A stretch of 64,000 bases of DNA from Microvirga sp. TS319 (lineage in GTDB: Bacteria; Pseudomonadota; Alphaproteobacteria; Rhizobiales; Beijerinckiaceae), in NCBI RefSeq assembly GCF_041276405.1, contig NZ_JBGGGT010000002.1:3449001-3513000 (forward strand), in the 5' to 3' direction. Positions 56,109 through 64,000 of the stretch are shown here, one piece after another. The notes below the pieces were generated by a model. It was not told the origin of the DNA, did not search any database, and saw only the letters and a program-made list of their open reading frames with translations. The position numbers were made by a program, and so were the translations under genes. Positions within the stretch are counted from its first letter, which is position 1; each line of letters starts with the position of its first letter.

Positions 56109-57620
56109 ATGCATCTCGTGACGAACCAGCCCGGTCTGTCGGCTCAACCCTATCGCACTGCCCTGGACGAACTCCGCATGGAGCGCGCCTTCTCGCGGAT
56201 CGCGGACAGCGACCTGCGCCACGGCAACGCGGTCAGGCTGCTCAGGAACTCCAAGGAGAACTATCCGGCCTGGCTGGATGCGATCGGGTCGGCTCAGGCC
56301 GTGATTCATTTCGAAAACTTCATCATTGCGGACGACGCAACGGGCCGCCTGTTCGCGGAGGCCCTCATGGAACGGGCCCGCGCAGGCGTGAAGGTCCGTG
56401 TTCTCTACGATTGGCTCGGATCGTCCTTTCGCGCCCTCCCGGCCTTCTGGCGGCGGCTGCGCGAAGCCGGTGTGGAGGCCCGGGTCTTCAACCCGCCCCG
56501 CCTGACGGATCCGTTCTGGATCCGGCGCAACCACCGCAAGCTGATCACGGTTGACGGCCGGATCGGCTTCGTGTCGGGCCTGTGCATCTCCGACAGCTGG
56601 GAAGGCGGCAAGGAGGCCGAGCCCTGGCGCGACACCGGGATTTCCGTGGAAGGCCCGATGGTGGCCGATCTCGACGCGGCCTTTGCCGAGAGCTGGGTGC
56701 TCGCGGGCATGCGGGCCATTCCGAAATCCGACCTGCCCCGGGCCGACGCGATTCCCCATGCGGGCGCCGTGGCCGCGCGGCTCATCAGCGGCGAGCCCGG
56801 CATGTTCCGCACCTATCGCGTCGACCAGTTCATCGCCGCCACGGCCCAGCGCAATCTCTGGCTCACCGACGCCTATTTCGTCGCCACCACCTCCTATGTG
56901 CAGGCCCTTGGCGAGGCGGCCCGCGACGGCGTCGACGTGCGCCTGCTCGTGCCGGGCTCGAGCGACGTGCCTGCCCTGCAGCCGATCGTGCGCGCGGGCT
57001 ACCGCTCCCTCATCGAGGCGGGCATCCGGGTCTTCGAGTGGAACGGCTCGATGCTGCACGCCAAGACCGCCGTGGTGGACGGGCGCTGGGCCCGGGTGGG
57101 CTCCACCAATCTCAACCTCGCGAGCTGGGCGACGAACTGGGAACTCGACGTCATCGTCGAAGATGCCGACTTCGCAGGCCAGATGGAGGCCATGTATCTG
57201 GAGGACCTCGCCAACGCCACCGAGATCGTTCCAGGCTCGTATTCCCGTCGCAGGCGCGCACGCAACATGCGCTCCAGACGGAGCCCCCGCTTCAAGCGAG
57301 GCGGCGTACGCAGGCTCGCCGCCGGCGCCCTCGCCCTTTCGAGCAGCATCGGCAAGGCCATGGGGTCGCGCTCGCTCACCGCCACGGAAACCAGCAGCAT
57401 CGCGATCATCGGCTGCGCGCTCCTGGCGCTGGCCGTGGCCATCACGGTCTTCCCGGTCGTGATCATCGCGCCCATCGTGATCGGCCTCATCTGGTTCGGC
57501 CTTGCGCTCCTGATTCGCTCCCTGCACCTGAAGCGCCGCGTGCGCCTGAGGCGGCGCAAGCTCGCAATCCGCAGGCGATTGAGTAAAATCAAGGACGAGG
57601 CTGCCTCTGCCGGGGAATGA
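56109..57620 (+). CDS. Phospholipase D-like protein with two HKD motifs, cardiolipin-synthase-like
   Basis: 503 residues. The HKD motifs are NHRKLITVDGRIGFVSG and LHAKTAVVDGRWARVGSTN, as in PLD-type phosphatidyltransferases. There is no N-terminal membrane pair; instead two hydrophobic helices lie near the C-terminus (IAIIGCALLALAVAITVFPV, IAPIVIGLIWFGLALL) followed by a highly basic tail (KRRVRLRRRKLAIRRR). That placement is unlike classical ClsA. Likely role: phosphatidyl transfer or hydrolysis at the inner membrane; cardiolipin synthase is the favoured guess. It starts 220 bases from pal in divergent orientation. Confidence 0.8.
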   Translation: MHLVTNQPGLSAQPYRTALDELRMERAFSRIADSDLRHGNAVRLLRNSKENYPAWLDAIGSAQAVIHFENFIIADDATGRLFAEALMERARAGVKVRVLYDWLGSSFRALPAFWRRLREAGVEARVFNPPRLTDPFWIRRNHRKLITVDGRIGFVSGLCISDSWEGGKEAEPWRDTGISVEGPMVADLDAAFAESWVLAGMRAIPKSDLPRADAIPHAGAVAARLISGEPGMFRTYRVDQFIAATAQRNLWLTDAYFVATTSYVQALGEAARDGVDVRLLVPGSSDVPALQPIVRAGYRSLIEAGIRVFEWNGSMLHAKTAVVDGRWARVGSTNLNLASWATNWELDVIVEDADFAGQMEAMYLEDLANATEIVPGSYSRRRRARNMRSRRSPRFKRGGVRRLAAGALALSSSIGKAMGSRSLTATETSSIAIIGCALLALAVAITVFPVVIIAPIVIGLIWFGLALLIRSLHLKRRVRLRRRKLAIRRRLSKIKDEAASAGE

Positions 57621-57692
57621 CGGAAACCGACCGCCAAGCTCGGCATTGATAGGATACCTCCCTTTGAGGAGGCCTGATCGAAGGAGACGACG

Positions 57693-58313
57693 ATGGCGAC
57701 CGGAACCTCCAGCTCACCTTCCTATGACCCGCTCTACCGTGCCGAATCCATGAGCGCGCTGCTCGCGCGCAACTGGTGGGCGGTGGCGCTGCGCGGCGTC
57801 TTTGCCGTCATCTTCGCGCTGATCGCCTTTTTCTGGCCGGGCGCGACGCTCCTGTCCTTCGTCCTGTTCTTCTCGGCCTATATGCTGGTCGACGGCGTGT
57901 TCGGCATCGTGTCGGGCATTCGCGCGGCCTCCCGCAACGAGCGCTGGGGCTTGCTGATTCTGGAAGGCATCCTCGACATCGTCGTCGGCGCCGTCGCCTT
58001 CCTGATGCCCGGCCTGACCGTGGTGTTCTTCGTCGCCCTGCTCGCCGTCTGGTCCCTGATCACCGGCATCCTGATGGTCGTTGCCGCCTTCAAGCTGGAT
58101 CCGGCCTTCGGGCGCGGCTGGCTGATCTTCAGCGGTCTCGTGTCGGTTCTGTTCGGCGTGGCGCTTCTGGTCGCTCCTCTCGTCGGCGCAGTGGTCCTGA
58201 CCTGGTGGCTCGGGGCCTATGCCCTGGTCTTCGGCATCGCGCTCATCGTCCTCGCCTTCAGGCTGCGCAGCAGGAAGGACGATCTGACCGGGGGCACGCC
58301 GCTGCGCGCCTGA
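57693..58313 (+). CDS. HdeD family membrane protein
   Basis: 206 residues with six predicted helices (WWAVALRGVFAVIFALIAFFW, LLSFVLFFSAYMLVDGVFGI, LILEGILDIVVGAVAFLMPG, WSLITGILMVVAAFKL and two more), a pattern matching the HdeD/DUF308 family. In E. coli HdeD is linked to acid and density stress; function here unknown. AAGGAG precedes ATG 57693, 72 bases after the PLD-like gene, probably co-transcribed. Confidence 0.85.
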   Translation: MATGTSSSPSYDPLYRAESMSALLARNWWAVALRGVFAVIFALIAFFWPGATLLSFVLFFSAYMLVDGVFGIVSGIRAASRNERWGLLILEGILDIVVGAVAFLMPGLTVVFFVALLAVWSLITGILMVVAAFKLDPAFGRGWLIFSGLVSVLFGVALLVAPLVGAVVLTWWLGAYALVFGIALIVLAFRLRSRKDDLTGGTPLRA

Positions 58314-58322
58314 GCGAATGAG

Positions 58323-58350
58323 AAAGGGGCGCCGGAGCGCCCCTTGTTCC
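58323..58350. terminator. Bidirectional terminator between hdeD-like gene and tolB
   Basis: AAGGGGCGC-CGGA-GCGCCCCTT (58324-58345), followed by GTTCCTCGTT on the plus strand and, on the minus strand, CTTTCTCATT. It sits between the convergent genes. Confidence 0.7.
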
Positions 58351-58356
58351 TCGTTC

Positions 58357-59685
58357 TCATTGACGGGTCTCGCTGAGCAGCGGAGACCAGGTCGGGTCCG
58401 ACGCGAAGGACGGCGTCGGCACGGGCTGCTCCACGCGACCGGTGATGTCCACCATGTAGAGCTTACCGCCCGACTGGCCGCCCGGATCGCGGAAGAACAT
58501 GATGTACTGGCCGTTGGGAGCCCAGACGGGGCTCTCGTTGTGGAAGCCTTCCGTCAGGATGCGCTCGCCCGAACCGTCGGGCTTCATGATGCCGATGGCG
58601 AAGCCGCCGGAATGCTGCTTGGTGAAGGCGATGTAGTCGCCGCGCGGGGACCAGGCCGGCTGCGAATAGGAACCGTCGCCGAAGGAGATGCGGCGCTGGT
58701 TGGAACCGTCGACCCCCATCACGTAGAGCTGCTGCTTGCCGCCACGGTCGCTCTCGAACACGATCTGCGACCCGTCCGGAGAAAACGAGGGCGAGGTATC
58801 GATGGCGCCGGTCGAGGTGAGGCGCGTGGTCGCCTGCGAACCGAGATTCATCATGTAGATATTCGCATTGCCGCCCTGCTGCAGGCTCATGACGATGCGC
58901 TGCCCATCCGGCGCGAAGCGCGGGCTGGAGGTCATGTCGGGGAAGTTGCCGACGATCTGGCGTGACCCGGTTTCCAGGTTGATCACCTGCACGCGCGGCT
59001 GCTGGCCCTCGGCCTGCGACATATAGGCGATTTCCTGGCTCACCGGCGAGTAGCGCGGCGACACGACGGTGTTCTCGCCCTGCGTCAGGTAGCGCACATT
59101 GGCGCCGTCCTGATCCATGATGGCCAGACGCTTGTGCCGGTTCTCCTTCGGACCGGATTCCTCGACGAAGACGACGCGCGTATCGAAGAAGCCGCCGAAG
59201 CCCGTGATCTTCGTATAGACCGCATCGGAAATGATGTGGCCGACGCGGCGCCAGAAATTGGCGTCGGTCACATATTGCTGACCGGTGAGCTGCTGTCCGG
59301 AATCGATGTCCCAGAGGCGGAACTCGGCCCGCAGCCGGCCCGACGGATCGCGCGAGACACGGCCCGTCACGAGAGCTTGGGCGCCTGCCATCTTCCATGC
59401 GTCGAAGCGCGGAGCCGCATCGAAGGACGGGCGCTCCGGAAAGCGCGACCTGTCGAGCGCCACGAAATAGCCTGAACGCTGCAGGTTGTTGGAGATGATG
59501 CCGGAGACGCGCTGGCCGAGGTCCCCCTCGCCCGAGAAATCGGCGACGGCGATCGGCATGGGCTGGAACTGGCCGCCGGGACCGACCCGGAATGTGAGCT
59601 GCGCCTGGGCCGCAGGCGCGAGCGCCGCCATCGGGACGATGATGGAAAGGACGAGGAGAAGACGGGAGACGAGGCGATTGATCAT
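58357..59685 (-). CDS. tolB: Tol-Pal system beta-propeller protein TolB
   Basis: 442 residues from ATG 59685 ([17 protein letters not shown]); a TTG five codons earlier is unlikely. The signal peptide ends near AQA-QL. The N-terminal domain ([20 protein letters not shown]) is followed by TolB propeller blades with repeats such as [46 protein letters not shown], and [14 protein letters not shown]. Periplasmic, binds Pal and the TolA C-terminus. It starts 33 bases after the tolA stop. Confidence 0.97.
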   Translation of the reverse strand: MINRLVSRLLLVLSIIVPMAALAPAAQAQLTFRVGPGGQFQPMPIAVADFSGEGDLGQRVSGIISNNLQRSGYFVALDRSRFPERPSFDAAPRFDAWKMAGAQALVTGRVSRDPSGRLRAEFRLWDIDSGQQLTGQQYVTDANFWRRVGHIISDAVYTKITGFGGFFDTRVVFVEESGPKENRHKRLAIMDQDGANVRYLTQGENTVVSPRYSPVSQEIAYMSQAEGQQPRVQVINLETGSRQIVGNFPDMTSSPRFAPDGQRIVMSLQQGGNANIYMMNLGSQATTRLTSTGAIDTSPSFSPDGSQIVFESDRGGKQQLYVMGVDGSNQRRISFGDGSYSQPAWSPRGDYIAFTKQHSGGFAIGIMKPDGSGERILTEGFHNESPVWAPNGQYIMFFRDPGGQSGGKLYMVDITGRVEQPVPTPSFASDPTWSPLLSETRQ

Positions 59686-59718
59686 GATGTCGTGTCTCAA
59701 GCGTAATGGGCTTAAAGA

Positions 59719-60828
59719 TCAGGAAAGGTCGAACTGGACGTTGAGAACTTTCCAGTCCGAATAGAACTGCATGTACTGGGCAGGCACGCGGTAGGGGGCG
59801 CAGCGGCGTACGGCGCGCAAGGCGGCACTCGCGACGGCCTGGTCCGTGCTGCTGCTGCCTGCGCGAAGAACGGTCGGCTCGCTCGCCAGCGAACCGTCCT
59901 GATTGAGACGGATATCGAGCATCGGCGGCGTTCCGTCGCTTCCCGACGCGCTGATCGGTGCGGTGTAGCAGCGCTGGATCTGCTCCTGCAGGATACCCAT
60001 GAGCGCGTCGCGCTGACTCGGATTGAGCTTCGCGGCCGTCCCGGTCGCCGTGCCGAGAGACGCGGTCTTCTGAACCTCCGCCCCGGTGGCTCCGCTGGAT
60101 TGGCTCTTCTGTTTGTTGTCGAGGAACTGCTTGAGATCGCCCATGTCGAGCTTCTTGGCGACCTGCGCTTCCTTGCGCGCCTTCGCTTCCGCCTCGGCCT
60201 TGGCTTTCGCCTCCGCGACCTTCTTCGCCTCGGCCTCAGCCTTGGCCTTCGCTTCGGCTTCGGCCTTCGCCTTGGCTTTTGCCTCGGCGACGCGTTTGGC
60301 CTCCGCTTCGGCCTCGGCTTTCGCCTTGGCCTCGGCGCGCGCCTTGGCTTCCGCCTCCGCCTTCGCCTGCTCGCTCTTGGCTTTCTCGATGGCCTCGGCC
60401 TCGGCCTTCTCGGCCGCTTTCTTCTCCGCCTCCGCCTTGGCCTGCGCGGCCTTCTGCTCTGCTGCCTTGGCGGCAGCCGCCGCTGCCGCGGCGGCCTCCT
60501 CGTCGGCGACCTTCATGTCTTCGGGGCGCTTCGGAGGCGCGGGCGTATCGAGCTTCTCCTCGCCGGGAGCGCGCTGCTCGGTCTTGTCCGCGATGCGATC
60601 GGCGCGGGGCTTCGGCGTGGGCTGCACCGACTTGGCATCCGTCTCGCCCTTGGTGATCTGCGAGAACTGGTTGTCGGTGATGACTTCGACCGGGATGCCT
60701 TCCTGCGCTTCGGGAAATTCGGTGGCGTAGGGCAATCCGATCAGGGCGGCCGTCAGCAGCGCCACGTGGACGCCGCCGGAAACCCAGAAGCCCGGCTCGG
60801 AGGTGTTGAATTTCAGCTTCAACGCCAC
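59719..60828 (-). CDS. tolA: Tol-Pal system protein TolA
   Basis: 369 residues. One N-terminal membrane helix (WVSGGVHVALLTAALIGLPY), then a long Ala/Lys/Glu helix (about residues 105-245, repeats of KAEAEAKAKA) spanning the periplasm. The C-terminal domain (YTAPISASGSDGTPPMLDIR to QFYSDWKVLNVQFD) contacts TolB and Pal. Low-complexity helix repeats are normal for the family. It follows tolR by 28 bases. Confidence 0.93.
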   Translation of the reverse strand: MALKLKFNTSEPGFWVSGGVHVALLTAALIGLPYATEFPEAQEGIPVEVITDNQFSQITKGETDAKSVQPTPKPRADRIADKTEQRAPGEEKLDTPAPPKRPEDMKVADEEAAAAAAAAAKAAEQKAAQAKAEAEKKAAEKAEAEAIEKAKSEQAKAEAEAKARAEAKAKAEAEAEAKRVAEAKAKAKAEAEAKAKAEAEAKKVAEAKAKAEAEAKARKEAQVAKKLDMGDLKQFLDNKQKSQSSGATGAEVQKTASLGTATGTAAKLNPSQRDALMGILQEQIQRCYTAPISASGSDGTPPMLDIRLNQDGSLASEPTVLRAGSSSTDQAVASAALRAVRRCAPYRVPAQYMQFYSDWKVLNVQFDLS

Positions 60829-60856
60829 GTCGTTCTGCCCCTTGCGCTCGATCCGC

Positions 60857-61300
60857 CTAGTTCTGTTCCGTTGCCGTCACCAGCGCGACCCGCTTGTAGC
60901 CAGCGGTTGTCACGATGGCCATGACCTGGGCGACACGCCCGTAATCGACCTTCTTGTCGCCGCGCACGAAGATGCGCTCGTCGAAGCCCGCCTTTGACAC
61001 CTCGGCGAGCTTGCCCACGATGGCCTCGTCCGTGAGCTCGACCTCGCCCAAGAACACCTGCCCTGTCGCCTTGATGGAGAGCGCCACGGGCTTGGCGTCG
61101 GAATTGAGGGGCGCCGCCTTCGTTTCCGGCAGATCGATCGGCACGCCGGCGGTCATCATCGGGGCCGCCACCATGAAGATGATGAGCAGCACCAGCATGA
61201 CGTCGATGAACGGCGTCATGTTGATCTCGTTGATCGCGCCACCGCGCTTCGCCCGCCTTCGGCGGCGTCCGCCCGCTCCGCCTGCTGCCATCATGGCCAT
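60857..61300 (-). CDS. tolR: Tol-Pal system protein TolR (ExbD family)
   Basis: 147 residues. The cytoplasmic N-terminus is basic (RRRRRAKRGG). The helix INEINMTPFIDVMLVLLIIF contains the channel aspartate of the ExbD/TolR family. A periplasmic domain ends in GRVAQVMAIVTTAGYKRVAL. It forms the proton channel with TolQ. GGAGGG precedes ATG 61300; the gap to tolQ is 15 bases. Confidence 0.96.
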   Translation of the reverse strand: MAMMAAGGAGGRRRRRAKRGGAINEINMTPFIDVMLVLLIIFMVAAPMMTAGVPIDLPETKAAPLNSDAKPVALSIKATGQVFLGEVELTDEAIVGKLAEVSKAGFDERIFVRGDKKVDYGRVAQVMAIVTTAGYKRVALVTATEQN

Positions 61301-61315
61301 TGCTCACAACCCTCC

Positions 61316-62041
61316 TCAAGCCGCGCGCGACGAGGAGAGACGCTCGTCGATCTGGCGCGACAGGATGGCCGAGAACTCGTCGGCGAAGCCTTCGAGACGC
61401 GACTGCAGCTTGCTGACTTCCGACTGGAGCTTGTTGTAGGCGAGCACCGCCGGAATGGCTGCGAAAAGGCCGATCGCGGTGGCGAACAGCGCCTCCGCGA
61501 TGCCCGGAGCCACGACCGCGAGGCTCGTGTTCTTCGAGGCGGCGATGGACGTGAAGGAGTTCATGATGCCGACGACCGTGCCGAAGAGGCCGATATAGGG
61601 GCCTGCCGAGCCGATGGAGGCCAGGATCATGAGGCGGGAATCGAGACGCTCCACCTCGCGCTGGATGGTGACGTCGAGAACCTTGTCGATGCGCTGGGAG
61701 AGGCTCTGGAACGAGCGGGCCGAACCCTCGAAGGAGCGCTTCCACTCGCGCATGGCGGCGACGAAGACGGCGGCGAGCCCGGTCGCCGGGCGGTTCTGAA
61801 GCGAGCGGAACAGCTCCTCCAGGGACTGGCCGGACCAGAACACGTCCTCGAAGCGGTTCATGGCCCGCTTCGTGCGGGCGTAGAGCAGGGTCTTGTCGAT
61901 GATGATGGCCCAGCACCACACGGAGGCCGCGAGCAGCCCCATCATCACGAGCTTGACGATGAAATGCGCCTGCCAGAACAGGCTAAAAAAGGACAGGTCG
62001 TGCACCACAGGAGCAGCCTGGGCCACATCAGCCGGATTCAT
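61316..62041 (-). CDS. tolQ: Tol-Pal system protein TolQ (ExbB/MotA family)
   Basis: 241 residues from ATG 62041 (MNPADVAQAAPVVHDLSFF); a longer frame upstream lacks family features. Three helices: HFIVKLVMMGLLAASVWCWA, ASIGSAGPYIGLFGTVVGIM (with GT in the conserved place), and APGIAEALFATAIGLFAAIP. It works with TolR as a proton-driven motor. First gene of tolQRAB. Confidence 0.96.
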   Translation of the reverse strand: MNPADVAQAAPVVHDLSFFSLFWQAHFIVKLVMMGLLAASVWCWAIIIDKTLLYARTKRAMNRFEDVFWSGQSLEELFRSLQNRPATGLAAVFVAAMREWKRSFEGSARSFQSLSQRIDKVLDVTIQREVERLDSRLMILASIGSAGPYIGLFGTVVGIMNSFTSIAASKNTSLAVVAPGIAEALFATAIGLFAAIPAVLAYNKLQSEVSKLQSRLEGFADEFSAILSRQIDERLSSSRAA

Positions 62042-62366
62042 AAGTCTCGTCCTCGCTCTTCGAGCAGCCTTGGGAGGAGCCCAGGGCCCACCGCAGTCGG
62101 GTCTAGGAAAATCTTGTTGTGTTACCCTGCTCGTTCGCCCGTGAATCTGTCGAAAATAAGGGCGCGGACTCGCAGGCAACCAATGACCTCCCCAGTGTGA
62201 TCTTTTAGGCACCCGGTGTGGTTAAGGCTTGGTTTAGACGAGGCTAAACAGCTCTGGAATCAGCCGTATAGCCAAGCTGCGCCGGGGCTGCCATGCGCTG
62301 AGGGCAGAGCCAAGCCCCCTCCCCTTGCGGCATGCTGATTCATCCCCGAAGCGGCGAGTCTCAGGA
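62042..62366. other. Spacer between ybgC and tolQ
   Basis: 325 bases. It should hold the tolQ promoter. There is no gene, and no hairpin with a T-run was found. Confidence 0.4.
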
Positions 62367-62852
62367 TCAGATGTCCTGTCCTGCCGAGACTGGGCCTGCC
62401 GAGACCTGGCCTGCCGAGAGCGCCGCGCGAAGATTGTCCGGGATGCGCACGGCGCGGCCGTCGCGGACGGCCGCGACCACGACATCCGCACGAACGAGCA
62501 CGTCCTCGCCCCGGAGCACCTCCTGTGCGAGCGTCATGGAGGCGCCGCGCATCTCCTTGGGCTTCGTCACCACGGTGAGCACGTCGTCCATCAAGGCCGC
62601 GCCGAGAAAATCGATGGTCATCTTGCGGACCACGAAAGCGAGCCCCCCCATCTCCGCATGGAGGTCGGACTGCGCCACCTCGACCGCGCGCAGGATCTCC
62701 GTGCGTCCGCGCTCCAGGAAGCGCAGGTAGCTCGCGTGATACACGCGGGCGGAAAAGTCCGTATCCTCGTAATAGACGCGCACCGGCAGGACATGTGCGC
62801 CGTCCTGCATCCGGCCTGAGAGATGGGGCCAGGAATGACCTGCCTCACTCAT
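62367..62852 (-). CDS. ybgC: Acyl-CoA thioesterase YbgC (Tol-Pal associated)
   Basis: 161 residues from ATG 62852. Hotdog fold; [20 protein letters not shown] holds the conserved YxxTD segment with the catalytic aspartate, followed by [13 protein letters not shown]. Family enzymes hydrolyse short or medium acyl-CoA and sit at the head of the tol cluster. Its ATG overlaps the ruvB stop by eight bases. The tail is odd: three 15-base imperfect tandem repeats (62379-62423) encode [15 protein letters not shown], beyond the normal family end. Confidence 0.92.
   Translation of the reverse strand: MSEAGHSWPHLSGRMQDGAHVLPVRVYYEDTDFSARVYHASYLRFLERGRTEILRAVEVAQSDLHAEMGGLAFVVRKMTIDFLGAALMDDVLTVVTKPKEMRGASMTLAQEVLRGEDVLVRADVVVAAVRDGRAVRIPDNLRAALSAGQVSAGPVSAGQDI
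62379..62423. repeat. Three 15-base tandem repeats at the 3' end of ybgC
   Basis: Units TCCTGCCGAGACTGG, GCCTGCCGAGACCTG and GCCTGCCGAGAGCGC. They share CCTGCCGAG with the cpoB signal repeat at 55213. They are in frame and so extend the C-terminus by 5 residues each. Confidence 0.75.
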
Positions 62853-63891
62853 CCCCGTCTCCGTTGAACAGGCCGAACTGCGCTGCGGTCTCGCGGGTGG
62901 GCTCGGAGATGCCGAGATGCCGGAAGGCATGGGGCGTGAGGATGCGGCCGCGCGGCGTGCGCTGCACGAAGCCTTTCTGGATGAGATAGGGCTCGATGAT
63001 GTCCTCGATCGCGTCGCGCGGCTCGGAGAGGGCCGCCGCGATCGTCTCGATGCCGACCGGGCCGCCGCCGAAGGAACCGGCGATCATGGTGAGGTATTTG
63101 CGGTCCATCAGGTCGAGACCGATGGGATCCACGTCGAGCAGACGCAGCGACCGGTCCGCCAGATCGCGGGAGACGATCTGCACGCCCTCCACGATGGCGA
63201 AGTCGCGCACGCGGCGCAGGAGACGGCCCGCGATGCGCGGGGTGCCGCGCGCGCGGCGGGCGATCTCGTTCGCGCCCTCCTCGCTTATGTTGAGGCCGAG
63301 CACGCGCGCGCCGCGCCGCACGATGAGCTCCAGCTCCTCGACGGTGTAGAATTCGAGGCGGATCGGGATGCCGAAACGGTCGCGCAGCGGCGTGGTGAGC
63401 AGACCCGCGCGGGTCGTGGCGCCGACGAGGGTAAATTTCGGCAGCTCGATCTTCACCGAGCGCGCGGCGGGGCCTTCGCCGATGATCAGGTCAAGCTGGT
63501 AATCCTCCATGGCGGGATAGAGGATTTCCTCCACGGCAGGATTGAGGCGGTGAATCTCGTCGATGAAGAGCACGTCGCGCTCTTCCAGGTTGGTGAGCTG
63601 AGCGGCCAAGTCCCCTGCCTTGGCGATGACGGGGCCCGAGGTCGAGCGGAAGTTCACGCCGAGCTCGCGCGCGACGATCTGCGCCAGCGTGGTCTTGCCG
63701 AGGCCGGGCGGGCCGACGAAGAGCACGTGGTCGAGCGCATCGCCCCGGGCCTTGGCGGCGTTGATGAAGACCTGGAGGTTGGAGCGCGCGGCGGCCTGGC
63801 CCGTGAAGTCGGACAGCGACAGCGGCCGGATCGACGCATCGACATCGTCCTCGCGCTTCTCGGGGCTGAGCAGGCGGCGTGAATCGGTCAA
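62845..63891 (-). CDS. ruvB: Holliday junction branch-migration ATPase RuvB
   Basis: 348 residues. Start is TTG 63891: no ATG fits, and homologues begin at this place ([20 protein letters not shown]). Walker [16 protein letters not shown], Walker [18 protein letters not shown], sensor [19 protein letters not shown], and a C-terminal winged-helix ([16 protein letters not shown]). It drives branch migration with RuvA, which should lie just beyond the window. The last 109 bases of the window show only its leader. Confidence 0.95.
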   Translation of the reverse strand: MTDSRRLLSPEKREDDVDASIRPLSLSDFTGQAAARSNLQVFINAAKARGDALDHVLFVGPPGLGKTTLAQIVARELGVNFRSTSGPVIAKAGDLAAQLTNLEERDVLFIDEIHRLNPAVEEILYPAMEDYQLDLIIGEGPAARSVKIELPKFTLVGATTRAGLLTTPLRDRFGIPIRLEFYTVEELELIVRRGARVLGLNISEEGANEIARRARGTPRIAGRLLRRVRDFAIVEGVQIVSRDLADRSLRLLDVDPIGLDLMDRKYLTMIAGSFGGGPVGIETIAAALSEPRDAIEDIIEPYLIQKGFVQRTPRGRILTPHAFRHLGISEPTRETAAQFGLFNGDGDE

Positions 63892-64000
63892 GGAGACTTA
63901 CCTTCCAAAGGCTTCATATAGGCGCTGGAACCCTAATACGCCATTCTTAACGAGATCAAAACAGGAACGTGGCTAGGCTCCGACTCGGCCTATCGCGCCA

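Overview
The window is a piece of a GC-rich alphaproteobacterial chromosome, most likely from the order Hyphomicrobiales (Rhizobiales). A Microvirga/Methylobacterium-type relative is my best guess, but the genus is inferred and not proven. Pointers are a C4-pathway 5-aminolevulinate synthase, the DUF2948 and UPF0262 families around hisD, a FtcR/Rem-type regulator, an alphaproteobacterial-type tRNA-His, and the tol-pal/ftsH/glmM order. Most of the window is housekeeping sequence. I see no prophage, integrase, transposase or CRISPR array.

Layout. 1-5000: the end of an outer-membrane porin, a PAS-GGDEF-EAL c-di-GMP protein and two small unknown genes. 5029-9804: a large RTX-type secreted protein that looks cut at its N-terminus. 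9889-16490: an accessory stretch with tRNA-Trp, small membrane proteins, an orphan FtcR-like regulator next to a second PAS-GGDEF(GGDQF)-EAL protein, a small HTH gene, a possibly decayed gene and tRNA-His. 16608-22158: a tripartite tricarboxylate transporter (tctBAC), a TerC protein and AzlCD. 22123-26836: the conserved cluster small ORF / murA / DUF2948 / hisD / UPF0262 / phosphatase. 26992-28611: hemA with a FixK/Fnr-like box, then tRNA-Thr and tRNA-Val. 28838-31258: an MBOAT acyltransferase with an SGNH-like partner. 31755-37581: tRNA-Glu, rluD, rpoH, a hypothetical gene coupled to purA, and a lipoprotein. 37603-43570: an amidotransferase, an EamA exporter, purU, serA, and serC with a serC-type RNA leader. 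43997-48493: an RND efflux pump. 48590-63891: a porin, glmM, ftsH, tilS, cpoB, pal, (cls-like and hdeD-like genes on the opposite strand), tolB, tolA, tolR, tolQ, ybgC, ruvB.

How the genes work together. tolQRAB-pal-cpoB form the Tol-Pal envelope-constriction machine. murA and glmM feed peptidoglycan precursor synthesis. serC and serA are consecutive serine-pathway enzymes under one leader. hemA probably responds to oxygen through the Fnr/FixK box. The two GGDEF-EAL proteins and the FtcR-like regulator suggest c-di-GMP/motility control.

The most distinctive feature is a family of imperfect palindromic repeats built on AGCATCGGACG and GCGCATCGT..GCG modules. It occurs at eight intergenic loci. 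In four of them the TAG at the edge of the repeat is the stop codon of the neighbouring gene. A second shared 21-bp palindromic sequence lies on both sides of the FtcR/GGDQF-EAL module.
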